Assembly (NCBI RefSeq): GCF_030733425.1
Contig: NZ_JASHIZ010000009.1
Coordinates: 1 to 64,000 of the forward strand
Direction: 5' to 3'
Length of the DNA: 64,000 nt
DNA from: Roseovarius sp. MMSF_3350
GTDB taxonomy: Bacteria; Pseudomonadota; Alphaproteobacteria; Rhodobacterales; Rhodobacteraceae
Position 1 is the first letter of the stretch; every line of letters starts with the position of its first letter. The notes under the pieces are model-generated. The model saw nothing but the letters and a program-made list of their open reading frames with translations. It searched no databases and had not been told where the DNA came from. The position numbers and the translations under genes are program-made. Shown here piece after piece: positions 1 to 7,071 of this stretch.

Positions 1-748
1 TGGGCGGGACCTCTGGTTCGGGCTGTGGCGGAAGGTCGGGTTCCGGCGCGGGCGGCACTTCGGGCTGCGGGCCGGGAGGGAGGTCCGGGTCGGGCGTGTG
101 TGGCACTTCGGGATCGACGGTGTCGGGCGCGCCCTCGAGGGCGGCTTCGGGCGCGGCGCTTTCAGCGGCGGAGGCCGCAGCGGGCGTCGCGTGCAACGGG
201 GCTGTGCCGATGACCCGGATGGCGGCGGTGTCACGGTCGATGCGCCCGCCTTCGGGCAAAAGGGATGCGGCGCCTTTGGTTTCGCCGAACCAGGGTTCGC
301 CGACGAAATCGCGACCGCCGGGGGCGGCGACGAAACACAGTGGATTGAAGCCATGTTCGGCGGCAAAGGCCTCGGCCTCGGACAGGGTTTCGCGGGCCAC
401 CGCGGCGACATGCACCTGGCCGGCGGAAATCGACCAGTCATAGGCGAGGTCGTCGACCGGGTATGGCGTCGCGCCGTTGAGGGCGCGGTGCACGGCCGAG
501 GCGATCTCGTCCGCTTCGAGGCCCTCGGAATCGAACTGGAGAAAGCGGATCTGGTCGTTGGGAATGACCAGCTTGGACCGGATCGGGTTGCTGTCGAGCT
601 GTTCCGCCCGGTGGCGCAGTTCGGCCAGGGCGCCGGGCAGGTCGCTATTGTCGAGACTTACCTCGCCCACCATGTGCCAGCCGGGGAAGGCACGATGCAG
701 AAGGCTGATGCCTTCGAAGGACAGGGTCAGGGCAAAATTCGGTTTCAT
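1..748 (-). CDS. Conserved alphaproteobacterial protein, partial (3' end beyond the window)
   Basis: The frame is open from an ATG at 748 down to base 2, so the C terminus is missing. The N terminus reads MKPNFALTLSFEGISLLHRA, followed by about 190 residues of soluble alternating beta/alpha sequence. After that comes a low-complexity tail rich in Pro, Glu, Ala and Asp (PPAPEPDLPPQPEP-type repeats) near the window edge. Similar proteins are common in Rhodobacteraceae and are often loosely labelled 'translation initiation factor 2', but I see no GTPase motif and do not support that name. Function is unknown. It lies downstream of, and on the same strand as, the O-acetylhomoserine sulfhydrylase gene, about 130 bases away. 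Confidence 0.7.
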   Translation of the reverse strand, partial: MKPNFALTLSFEGISLLHRAFPGWHMVGEVSLDNSDLPGALAELRHRAEQLDSNPIRSKLVIPNDQIRFLQFDSEGLEADEIASAVHRALNGATPYPVDDLAYDWSISAGQVHVAAVARETLSEAEAFAAEHGFNPLCFVAAPGGRDFVGEPWFGETKGAASLLPEGGRIDRDTAAIRVIGTAPLHATPAAASAAESAAPEAALEGAPDTVDPEVPHTPDPDLPPGPQPEVPPAPEPDLPPQPEPEVPP

Positions 749-878
749 TCACAACGCTCTGGCACCATGGACACGGCAGGGGCGAACCCCTGTCGCGCAT
801 GGATTCTACAGCAGCTTACCGCCGAGGGAAAGGCATACCCCGTTCACGATCCGCGCGATCGGCGGAGACCCCCGGTGG

Positions 879-2180
879 TCAGGCGCCGGCCTTGGCCAGG
901 GCCTGTTCCAGATCGGCGATGATGTCGTCGGCATCCTCGCAGCCGATGGAAATGCGCACCACGTTGGGCGCGGCTCCGGCGGCGGTCTGCTGTTCCGGTG
1001 TCAGCTGGCGGTGGGTGGTGGAGGCCGAGTGGATGATGAGCGACCGCGTGTCGCCGAGGTTGGCGACGTGGCTGAAGAGTTCGAGACTGTCCACCAGCTT
1101 GACGCAGCCTTCGTAGCCCGACTTGAGCGCGACGGTGAAAAGCCCGCCCGCGCCCTTGGGGCAGACGGTCTTGACACGCTTGTGATAGGGAGAGGACTTC
1201 AAGCCAGCATATGTGACGCCCTCGACCGCGTCGTGCTTTTCCAGCCAGGCGGCGACGGTTTCGGCGTTCTCGACATGTTTCTGCATCCGCAGCGACAGCG
1301 TCTCGATCCCCATCAGGGTGTAATGCGCGGCTTGTGGGTTGAGGGTCATGCCCAAATCGCGCAGGCCGATGGCGATGCCGTGGAAGGTGAAAGCCAGCGG
1401 GCCGAAGGTCTCGTGGAACTTCAGGCCGTGATAGGCGGGTTCGGGTTCCGAGAGGGACGGGAACTTGTCGGAGGCGGACCAGTCGAAGGTGCCCGAATCC
1501 ACCACGACGCCGCCGGTGACGGTGCCGTTGCCGGTGAGGAACTTGGTCATGGAATGCACGACGAGCGTGGCGCCGTGTTCGATGGGACGGCAGAGGTAGG
1601 GCGTGGCCGAGGTGTTGTCGACGATGAGCGGCAGGCCGGCGGCATCGGCCACATCGGCCACGGCGCGCAGGTCGGCGATGTGGCCGCCCGGGTTGGCGAT
1701 GGATTCGCAGAAGACGGCGCGGGTGTCATCGTCGATGGCGGACTTGATGGCGTCCATGTCGTCGATGTCGACGAACTTGGCCGACCAGCCGAAGCGTTTG
1801 ATGGTCTGGCTGAACTGGGTTATCGAACCGCCGTAGAGACGGGTGGACACCACGACGTTCTTGCCCGGACCCATCAGCGGGAAAAGCGCCATGATCTGGG
1901 CGGCGTGCCCAGACGAGCAACAGACGGCGCCGGCGCCGCCTTCGAGCGTGGCGACGCGTTCCTGAAGCACGGCGACGGTCGGGTTGGTGAGGCGGGAATA
2001 GATGTAGCCCACTTCCTGGAGGTTGAAGAGGGCGGCGGCATGTTCGGCGTCGCGGAATACATAGGCCGTGGACTGGTAGATCGGCGTCTGGCGCGCGCCG
2101 GTGGCCGGGTCAGGCCGGGCGCCGGCGTGGATTTGCAGCGTGTCGAAGCCGAACTGGTGAATGCGGTCGTCGTCGGACAT
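879..2180 (-). CDS. metY: O-acetylhomoserine sulfhydrylase (PLP-dependent)
   Basis: A 433-residue enzyme of the Cys/Met metabolism PLP family. It would make homocysteine from O-acetylhomoserine and sulfide in the direct-sulfhydrylation route to methionine. Visible marks are the family start 'DTLQIHAGARPDPATGAR', 'PIYQSTAYVF', the cofactor-phosphate region 'CCSSGHAAQ', the aspartate in 'LIVDNTSATP' and the Schiff-base lysine K213 in 'HSMTKFLTGNG'. The length is normal for MetY and longer than MetB/MetC (about 390). A start at 2180 is supported by an upstream purine-rich AGGGAGG. The family also includes O-acetylserine-using members, so substrate is inferred. Confidence 0.92.
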   Translation of the reverse strand: MSDDDRIHQFGFDTLQIHAGARPDPATGARQTPIYQSTAYVFRDAEHAAALFNLQEVGYIYSRLTNPTVAVLQERVATLEGGAGAVCCSSGHAAQIMALFPLMGPGKNVVVSTRLYGGSITQFSQTIKRFGWSAKFVDIDDMDAIKSAIDDDTRAVFCESIANPGGHIADLRAVADVADAAGLPLIVDNTSATPYLCRPIEHGATLVVHSMTKFLTGNGTVTGGVVVDSGTFDWSASDKFPSLSEPEPAYHGLKFHETFGPLAFTFHGIAIGLRDLGMTLNPQAAHYTLMGIETLSLRMQKHVENAETVAAWLEKHDAVEGVTYAGLKSSPYHKRVKTVCPKGAGGLFTVALKSGYEGCVKLVDSLELFSHVANLGDTRSLIIHSASTTHRQLTPEQQTAAGAAPNVVRISIGCEDADDIIADLEQALAKAGA

Positions 2181-2281
2181 GGAAAGCCTCCCTTATGGCG
2201 TTTGTCATTTGGGTAAGCGATGGCGGCACGCAGGACAAGCGGATTGAAGCGTTCTGCTGAGACTGGCGCAGAGATATGGGG

Positions 2282-2683
2282 CTACTTCTTCGGGGTACGC
2301 CCATAGCGGCCCCGGAGCGCGGGAGCGGTTCCGGTGAAGAGGTAGAACGCGCTTTCCACGACCCGGCGTAACAGGGAACGCTGGCGGGGCGGTGGCAGCT
2401 CGTCATCGGGGGCGCTCTCGAAGTCCGAGGGGGAAAGCACCTCGACGGAGGAGGTTTCCAGCGCGTCGAGAAAGGCCGCGGCCTCGGCTGCGCGGGCGGT
2501 CTCGACCATGATAGGCACGCCGCCCAGGGCAACCGAGAGGTATTGCGCGTTCGAGAGCGTGTGAAAGCCGGGAACGAAAACGCGGAAGCCCGCGCCTTCG
2601 AGGGCGGCGACGGCCAGCATCGCGTCCGACGGGCCGAAGACCTGCGCGATGCGGGTCAGGCCGGGCACATGGGCGAGCGCCAT
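2282..2683 (-). CDS. DUF2007-like small soluble protein
   Basis: A 133-residue protein whose first ~75 residues have the compact pattern of DUF2007 ('putative signal-transducing') proteins: 'VFGPSDAMLAVAALEGAGFRV', then a Gly-Val-rich strand region and an Ala-rich helix ending 'AAAFLDALE'. The tail is basic. Its ATG shares one base (TGATG at 2681-2685) with the stop of the upstream glycosyltransferase-like gene, so the two are probably translationally coupled. No catalytic motif is visible. Function unknown. Confidence 0.7.
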   Translation of the reverse strand: MALAHVPGLTRIAQVFGPSDAMLAVAALEGAGFRVFVPGFHTLSNAQYLSVALGGVPIMVETARAAEAAAFLDALETSSVEVLSPSDFESAPDDELPPPRQRSLLRRVVESAFYLFTGTAPALRGRYGRTPKK

Positions 2684-3684
2684 CAGCGCATCCAGAAGCC
2701 GTTGCGGCGGATGGTGTTGCGGATCGCTTGTTCCTTGCGCGGCATGTCCTCGCGGTCGAAGAGGTCGCGCACCTTGTGGCCGCGGCCATGGTAGATCATG
2801 AACTTCATGGCGTCGTAGTTCTTGAGGAGCTTCTTGACCGAATTGGGCGCGCTGATCTCTTCCAGCAGGGCGACGACATCATCGTTCTCGCGGGCATAAA
2901 GCAGCGGCAGCAGGCGGTAATGGCACGACACCTCGCCGTCGAGCAGACCTTCGGGCAGGGTGTCGCGACCGCCGCCAAGGGAATGAATGACGAGCGGCAG
3001 CGCGACCTGATCAAGCCAGGGATCGAGCGACTGGCAGACCAGTTCGGGGGGCGGGTCGTCGCGGATCGCCAACGCGTAGTCGAGGAAGCGCTGGCCGAAG
3101 ACATGCGGGCATTTGTAGAAGAAGTAGCCGGCATTGAAGTAAAGGTAGCGGCGCCAGTATTCATCCGGTTGGGACGTGTCCAGCGAGGATTTGAAATCCA
3201 GCCCGAACTTGTCGTAGAGCGATTTCCAGGTCTGCGTGTAGCCCGGCCCGTAAAGCTGGATCTCTGGCCAGGTGCCTTCGCGACGGAGCGAGGCGGTGGG
3301 ACGGTCGAAATCGAACGGCACGCGGGTGAGGTCGCCCGTGATCAGGGTATCGGTGTCGAAGAACACGAACGGTTCGCCCTTGGGCAGGGCGGTCAGGCAT
3401 TCGATCTTGTTGCCGTAGGGATAGGTCTGACCGAAGTGCCGGGACTCGAACGGCACGATCTCGGCACCGTAGCTTTCCAGCAGGGCGCGGATGTCGCCGC
3501 GCATGGTCGGGTCGTTCTTCCACAGCGGGCCGGGCTGCGGCTCTGCCACGAATAGGCGGCCTTTGAAGTCGGGACTGCGAGCGCGCAGGGAGGCGGCGAA
3601 CAGCACCGCCTCGAACTGAAGCCGGCCGGCCTGGCCGACCACCACGATATTGAACGCTTGGTCTTTTGACTTTTTCGCGGCCAT
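2683..3684 (-). CDS. Glycosyltransferase-like protein with a DxD motif
   Basis: 333 residues from the ATG at 3684 (MAAKKSKDQAFNIVVVG). The frame extends upstream, but that part has no family-like sequence. It reads as a GT-A-type nucleotide-diphospho-sugar transferase: an N-terminal strand 'FNIVVVGQAGRLQFEAVLFA', then 'FVFFDTDTLITGD' with DTD at residues 110-112 as the likely metal/UDP-sugar site, and later 'YLYFNAGYFFYKCP' and 'QSLDPWLDQVALPLVIHSLGG', common in small GT8-like enzymes. Donor and acceptor cannot be told. It overlaps the following DUF2007-like gene by one base. Confidence 0.7.
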   Translation of the reverse strand: MAAKKSKDQAFNIVVVGQAGRLQFEAVLFAASLRARSPDFKGRLFVAEPQPGPLWKNDPTMRGDIRALLESYGAEIVPFESRHFGQTYPYGNKIECLTALPKGEPFVFFDTDTLITGDLTRVPFDFDRPTASLRREGTWPEIQLYGPGYTQTWKSLYDKFGLDFKSSLDTSQPDEYWRRYLYFNAGYFFYKCPHVFGQRFLDYALAIRDDPPPELVCQSLDPWLDQVALPLVIHSLGGGRDTLPEGLLDGEVSCHYRLLPLLYARENDDVVALLEEISAPNSVKKLLKNYDAMKFMIYHGRGHKVRDLFDREDMPRKEQAIRNTIRRNGFWMR

Positions 3685-3791
3685 ACTCGGGTCACGCCTG
3701 CCTGAACTGCCCTTTCGGCGCAGTATAGGCGGTGCGGCGCGGTTGCGCGAGAGGCAGTTGCGCAGATTTTTGAAAGGAAAGGTATTTTCGG

Positions 3792-4283
3792 ATGATCGAC
3801 TGGTTTTTGATCGGGCTTGCCGTGGCGCTGAGCGGCGGCGCGGAGGACACAAGCCGCGATGGCGCGGCACGGGCGGGAGCGGGCGGGGCCCAAGCGCTCG
3901 CCGGGTTCGAAGCCGAGGATCAAACGCCCACAGGCAAGTTCACCACCGCCGCCGAAATCAAGCCAATTATCGAGGCCACGCGCGGCAACTGGGTGGCGGT
4001 GCGCGAATACGATGGCCAGGACCTCCTGTACCTGACCCATCTGCTGAGCTGGCGCTGCGGGATGCACCAGGTTCGGGTCGGCGTGAATGGCGGGGCGATG
4101 GAGGTCTGGCAGATGCCGCCGTGTCAGACGGACACCGCCGCCCCCAACGCATTCCCCGACAACGCGGTGATCTACAAGAGCTTCGGGCCGGGCGAGATCG
4201 AGAGCATAGCGGTCGAAATCCTGTATGACGACCTGGCCACGGCGGAGGGGACTTTTGGACGGGCGGAAGTTTTGATCCCCTGA
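3792..4283 (+). CDS. Exported protein of unknown function
   Basis: 163 residues beginning MIDWFLIGLAVALSGGAE, a short signal-peptide-like hydrophobic stretch. After a low-complexity linker comes a compact domain: 'TTAAEIKPIIEATRGNWVAVREYDGQDLLYLTHLLSWRCG', then 'MEVWQMPPC'. Two cysteines about 40 residues apart may form a disulfide. This is divergent from the glycosyltransferase-like gene (start at 3684), leaving about 107 bases for two promoters. Similar proteins occur in roseobacters, but I cannot name a family. Confidence 0.7.
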   Translation: MIDWFLIGLAVALSGGAEDTSRDGAARAGAGGAQALAGFEAEDQTPTGKFTTAAEIKPIIEATRGNWVAVREYDGQDLLYLTHLLSWRCGMHQVRVGVNGGAMEVWQMPPCQTDTAAPNAFPDNAVIYKSFGPGEIESIAVEILYDDLATAEGTFGRAEVLIP

Positions 4284-4300
4284 GCATGCACGTCTTTCTT

Positions 4301-4343
4301 GCCCCGCGTGCAAGGTTTTGCGAAAACCTTGGGGGAGCGGGGC
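4301..4343. repeat. Nested inverted repeat (strong hairpin)
   Basis: CAAGGTTTT-GCG-AAAACCTTG at 4311-4331 is a perfect 9-bp stem. It is flanked by a second stem, GCCCCGC (4301-4307) with GCGGGGC (4337-4343). It sits 18 bases after an exported-protein gene and 70 bases before the start of the coiled-coil gene. It may end transcription of the upstream gene, but no T-run follows, so it may instead be a dispersed hairpin repeat. Confidence 0.55.
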
Positions 4344-4413
4344 GCCTTCAAATCCGCGGCGGCGTGCCTATATTGATGTTAAGGTTATTAACTTTGCCTG
4401 AAAGGGATCAGTG

Positions 4414-5490
4414 ATGGCGAATTTGGATGCGCAGGTGCGCGAAAGTCAGGAACAGGTCGCGTCGGCGCAGGCGAAGATCGCCGAGCTGACCAGCAAGATC
4501 GAAAGCGCGCGGTCCAAGATCAAGGGCGGCGAGGATGCCAGCCTTGATATCGAGAACGCGACGCTGGACGAGGTCCATGCCCATACCGAGACGATGAACG
4601 CAAACATCGCCGAGCTGATCATGGGACTGGACGACGTGACGGCCGGGTTTTCCAGGGATTTCGACGAGATGCGGACCAAGACGGGCTGGGAAAGCTTCGT
4701 CGGCATCTTCAACCGTCACAAGGCCGACAGCATGCGGCAGGAGCGGATCCGCACCGCCAGCATCGACGACAAGTTGCAGGACCTGATTTCCAAATCCGAC
4801 ATCATCGTGCAATTGCTGGAAGGCCAGTTGCGCACGCTGGAAGAGCACAAGGTGAAGGTGGAGACGAACCTGACCGAAACGCTGGATGAGCGAGAGGCGA
4901 CGGTGGGCGAGCTGGAGACGCTGCGGGCCGATATTCAGGGGATGGACCCCAAGATCATCGAGTTGGAGAACAAGATCGCCAACGAGACCGACGCGGCGGC
5001 GCGCACCAAGCTGGAAAGCGAACTGGCCGAGATGAACGCCAGGTATAACGAGATGGTGCAGCAGGAGCAGGTGAAGCTGGCGAAAAGCCAGACGCTGGAG
5101 CGGTATATCGAGAAGGGCAAGACCTGGGTCGACAGCCTTCAGAACCAGGCGGCGACGCAGATGGTGCTGATCAACAAGTTGCAGACCGACACCAAGCAGC
5201 GGGTCGTGCTGTATGACGCGCTCACCAAGTCGCTGAAGACCGCGCAGCAGCAGGACGTGGCGCACCGGATCAACGAGATCGGGGTCAAGACCGACCAGGA
5301 GGCGCAGAGCGCCATGGCGGGTATCGGCGCGGCCACCAACCAGAAGATGGCCGACATGCTGGAGGCGCATGAGGATCACATGGTCTTTGCCCGCGAGGTG
5401 CTGGAGGCCAAGGCCAAGGCGGACGAGCGGTTCGCGCGGCGGTTCTCCAAGATCATCGAGAAGCACGACGCCAACGCTTATGGCGGCTAG
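4414..5490 (+). CDS. Long coiled-coil protein, TelA-like in layout; first gene of the unknown cluster
   Basis: 358 residues, nearly all charged alpha-helix and coiled coil. There is an N-terminal coiled coil (about 1-70), a hinge with 'KTGWESFVGIFNRHKAD' (about 90-105), then two long coiled-coil stretches ('LEEHKVKVETNLTETLDERE', 'LERYIEKGKTWVDSLQNQAA') and a basic tail. No signal peptide or membrane segment. The overall pattern recalls TelA toxic-anion-resistance proteins, but I see no diagnostic motif, so that is only an analogy. An ATG at 4414 with AAAGGGA at 4401-4407 is preferred over the GTG at 4411. It leads a run of nine same-strand genes ending at 11892. Confidence 0.75.
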   Translation: MANLDAQVRESQEQVASAQAKIAELTSKIESARSKIKGGEDASLDIENATLDEVHAHTETMNANIAELIMGLDDVTAGFSRDFDEMRTKTGWESFVGIFNRHKADSMRQERIRTASIDDKLQDLISKSDIIVQLLEGQLRTLEEHKVKVETNLTETLDEREATVGELETLRADIQGMDPKIIELENKIANETDAAARTKLESELAEMNARYNEMVQQEQVKLAKSQTLERYIEKGKTWVDSLQNQAATQMVLINKLQTDTKQRVVLYDALTKSLKTAQQQDVAHRINEIGVKTDQEAQSAMAGIGAATNQKMADMLEAHEDHMVFAREVLEAKAKADERFARRFSKIIEKHDANAYGG

Positions 5491-5493
5491 GGC

Positions 5494-5652
5494 ATGGGGC
5501 TGGGAACGCTTGCCATTGGTCTGTCCGTCGTCTGCCTCGTGGTGTCGTTCGTGTTTACCGTGCCGGCCTGGGTGAACCTTGTCGGTGTGGGCTTCGGCAT
5601 TGCGGGGTTGATCGTGATCAGCAGAGGGCGCAAGGGCGGCGGAGGTTCTTGA
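5494..5652 (+). CDS. Small membrane protein (52 aa)
   Basis: A 52-residue frame starting MGLGTLAIGLSVVCLVVSFV, four bases after the stop of the coiled-coil gene. It has two hydrophobic helices (about 4-22 and 28-44) separated by 'TVPAWVN', and a basic, Gly-rich tail ending GRKGGGGS. Spacing and coding-like composition support it despite its length. Probably an inner-membrane hairpin. Unknown family. Confidence 0.6.
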   Translation: MGLGTLAIGLSVVCLVVSFVFTVPAWVNLVGVGFGIAGLIVISRGRKGGGGS

Positions 5653-5674
5653 GCGAAGCATTGCAGGGAAAAAG

Positions 5675-5878
5675 ATGAAATATTCCAGCACGCGCAACCT
5701 GGCCCTGTTTGTCCTGTTCGGTTTGTTGCTCGCAAAGCGAGTCGTCATCGAGGTATGGGGGCGCGACGTCTACCGTGAGGGTTTCTTGCTACTATCGACC
5801 GTCGCTCTGGCGCTTGTGCTGACATATGGTGTCTTAAGTGTTTGGGGTGGTTGGAAAAAGTCGAAGCATGACGGATAG
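5675..5878 (+). CDS. Small membrane protein (67 aa)
   Basis: 67 residues with two predicted transmembrane helices, 'LALFVLFGLLLAKRVVIEV' and 'GFLLLSTVALALVLTYGVLS', and a Lys-rich C-terminal tail. It begins 22 bases after the previous small membrane gene and overlaps the next gene by 11 bases (5868-5878), which indicates translational coupling. The AT-richer codon use at its start is slightly unlike its neighbours. Unknown family. Confidence 0.6.
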   Translation: MKYSSTRNLALFVLFGLLLAKRVVIEVWGRDVYREGFLLLSTVALALVLTYGVLSVWGGWKKSKHDG

Positions 5879-6995
5879 TATCCCCCAGCAATCGGACCGT
5901 GCCGCGCTGACCGACCTTTTCGCGTCGCGCCGGTACTTCGCGAAGTTCGAGCGGATCACGGCGCATCTGGGTCGCGTGGCCGCCGTGATGCAGGCAGAAG
6001 GCGCCCTGAGCACGCAGGAGGTCGAGGTTTTGACGACCTATGTTCAGGGCATCGCCTATACCTTCAAGGCGCTGAGCATGAAGTACCTGCTGGTGGGGCG
6101 CGATACCGGGCAGTTTTTTGGCTCGCTGGCGATGGACATTGAGGAAAGCGGCTTTCCGATGTTTTCGGAACTGATGGTGATGGCAAATGACGCGGCGCAG
6201 GCGCGGCGGCATTTGGAAGGCATGCCGGATACCGAAACGCTGAAGCGCGAGATGGTCGAGCAGATCATTTCCGAGAGGACGATCCCGACGCGGCTGCAAT
6301 TTGCGCTGTCGCAGCGGCTTTACTATGAGGAAATGACGAAGGGTCATCTGTTCTGGGCCCAGAACGATCCACAGATCCAATGGGTAAGCGGGCTGGACGA
6401 GCGGCGGCGTTACCTGTTGCACTGGGCGGTCTATGACAGCCAGGTGAACCTGCCGACGATCTATTTGATGGAGGTCGAGGATACGGGCCGCGCGCCCCTG
6501 GGCAAGGACGAGCGGCGCTGGCCGGAGGTGCAGGCGCACCTGATGGCGCAATCCCTGGGCGGGCTGAAGCTGCTGACCATCGCCAAGGGGTTCGACGAAA
6601 GCTTTGACGACCTGCATCCCAAGCGGATGCGGCGGTTTCACGTGGGGCCGATGTACAGCCATGCCTTTACCCGGCAGTCGGGGCCGATGCGGGACGTTCT
6701 GGCCGAAGCGGGATCGCCTGTGGGTCAGGACTGGGCGCTCGCGTGGACCGACGAGGTGCTGGAAAGCGAGCGCGTGATCGAGGAGCGGTCGGGATGGTTC
6801 GGAACGGTGGAGCGCGAGGTCTTCGCGCTGGACCCGTTTTCCGGGCAGGGGGCCGAGACCGGGGCCACGCGGATGGACCGGAGCATCATTCTGCCCGAGC
6901 GGCCGTATCAGGTGCTGGCCGAAAAGACGCCGCCGGGGTTTTCTTCGGTCACCAAGTACGTGGTCAGCCCGGGGGGGCGGGTGCTGAGATATTGA
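5868..6995 (+). CDS. Conserved soluble protein of unknown function (375 aa) in the AAA+ cluster
   Basis: 375 residues from the ATG at 5868 (MTDSIPQQSDRAALTDLFAS). No membrane segment and no recognisable enzyme motif. The first ~150 residues look all-helical ('RYFAKFERITAHLGRVAAVM', 'EVEVLTTYVQGIAYTFKALS'). The middle holds 'YLLHWAVYDSQVNLPTIYLM', and the C-terminal third is beta-rich and mentions no known fold. It overlaps the upstream small membrane gene by 11 bases, and only an inverted-repeat spacer separates it from the ATPase gene. Probably a partner or adaptor of the ATPase; this is inference from context. Confidence 0.7.
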   Translation: MTDSIPQQSDRAALTDLFASRRYFAKFERITAHLGRVAAVMQAEGALSTQEVEVLTTYVQGIAYTFKALSMKYLLVGRDTGQFFGSLAMDIEESGFPMFSELMVMANDAAQARRHLEGMPDTETLKREMVEQIISERTIPTRLQFALSQRLYYEEMTKGHLFWAQNDPQIQWVSGLDERRRYLLHWAVYDSQVNLPTIYLMEVEDTGRAPLGKDERRWPEVQAHLMAQSLGGLKLLTIAKGFDESFDDLHPKRMRRFHVGPMYSHAFTRQSGPMRDVLAEAGSPVGQDWALAWTDEVLESERVIEERSGWFGTVEREVFALDPFSGQGAETGATRMDRSIILPERPYQVLAEKTPPGFSSVTKYVVSPGGRVLRY

Positions 6996-7001
6996 ACGCG
7001 A

Positions 7002-7055
7002 GGTGGGGTGAAACCCCACCCTACGCCAGATTGTAGGGTGGGTTTCAAACCCACC
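7002..7055. repeat. Pair of REP-like palindromic elements, head to head
   Basis: Two copies of a 23-base palindromic unit lie between two genes of the cluster. Copy 1 is at 7002-7024 (core GGTGGGGTGAAACCCCACC then CTAC). Copy 2 is at 7033-7055, inverted (GTAG then GGTGGGTTTCAAACCCACC). Further copies occur at 9523-9545 and 38851-38873, all intergenic. Looks like a dispersed REP-type family; it may act as a transcript-stabilising or attenuating hairpin inside the operon. Confidence 0.75.
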
Positions 7056-7071
7056 ATCGGGGAGAAGATTA

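Noticed and set aside
477-2216. 579-codon plus-strand open frame opposite metY
   Set aside because: Mirror frame of a clear PLP enzyme gene in high-GC DNA; no family features of its own.
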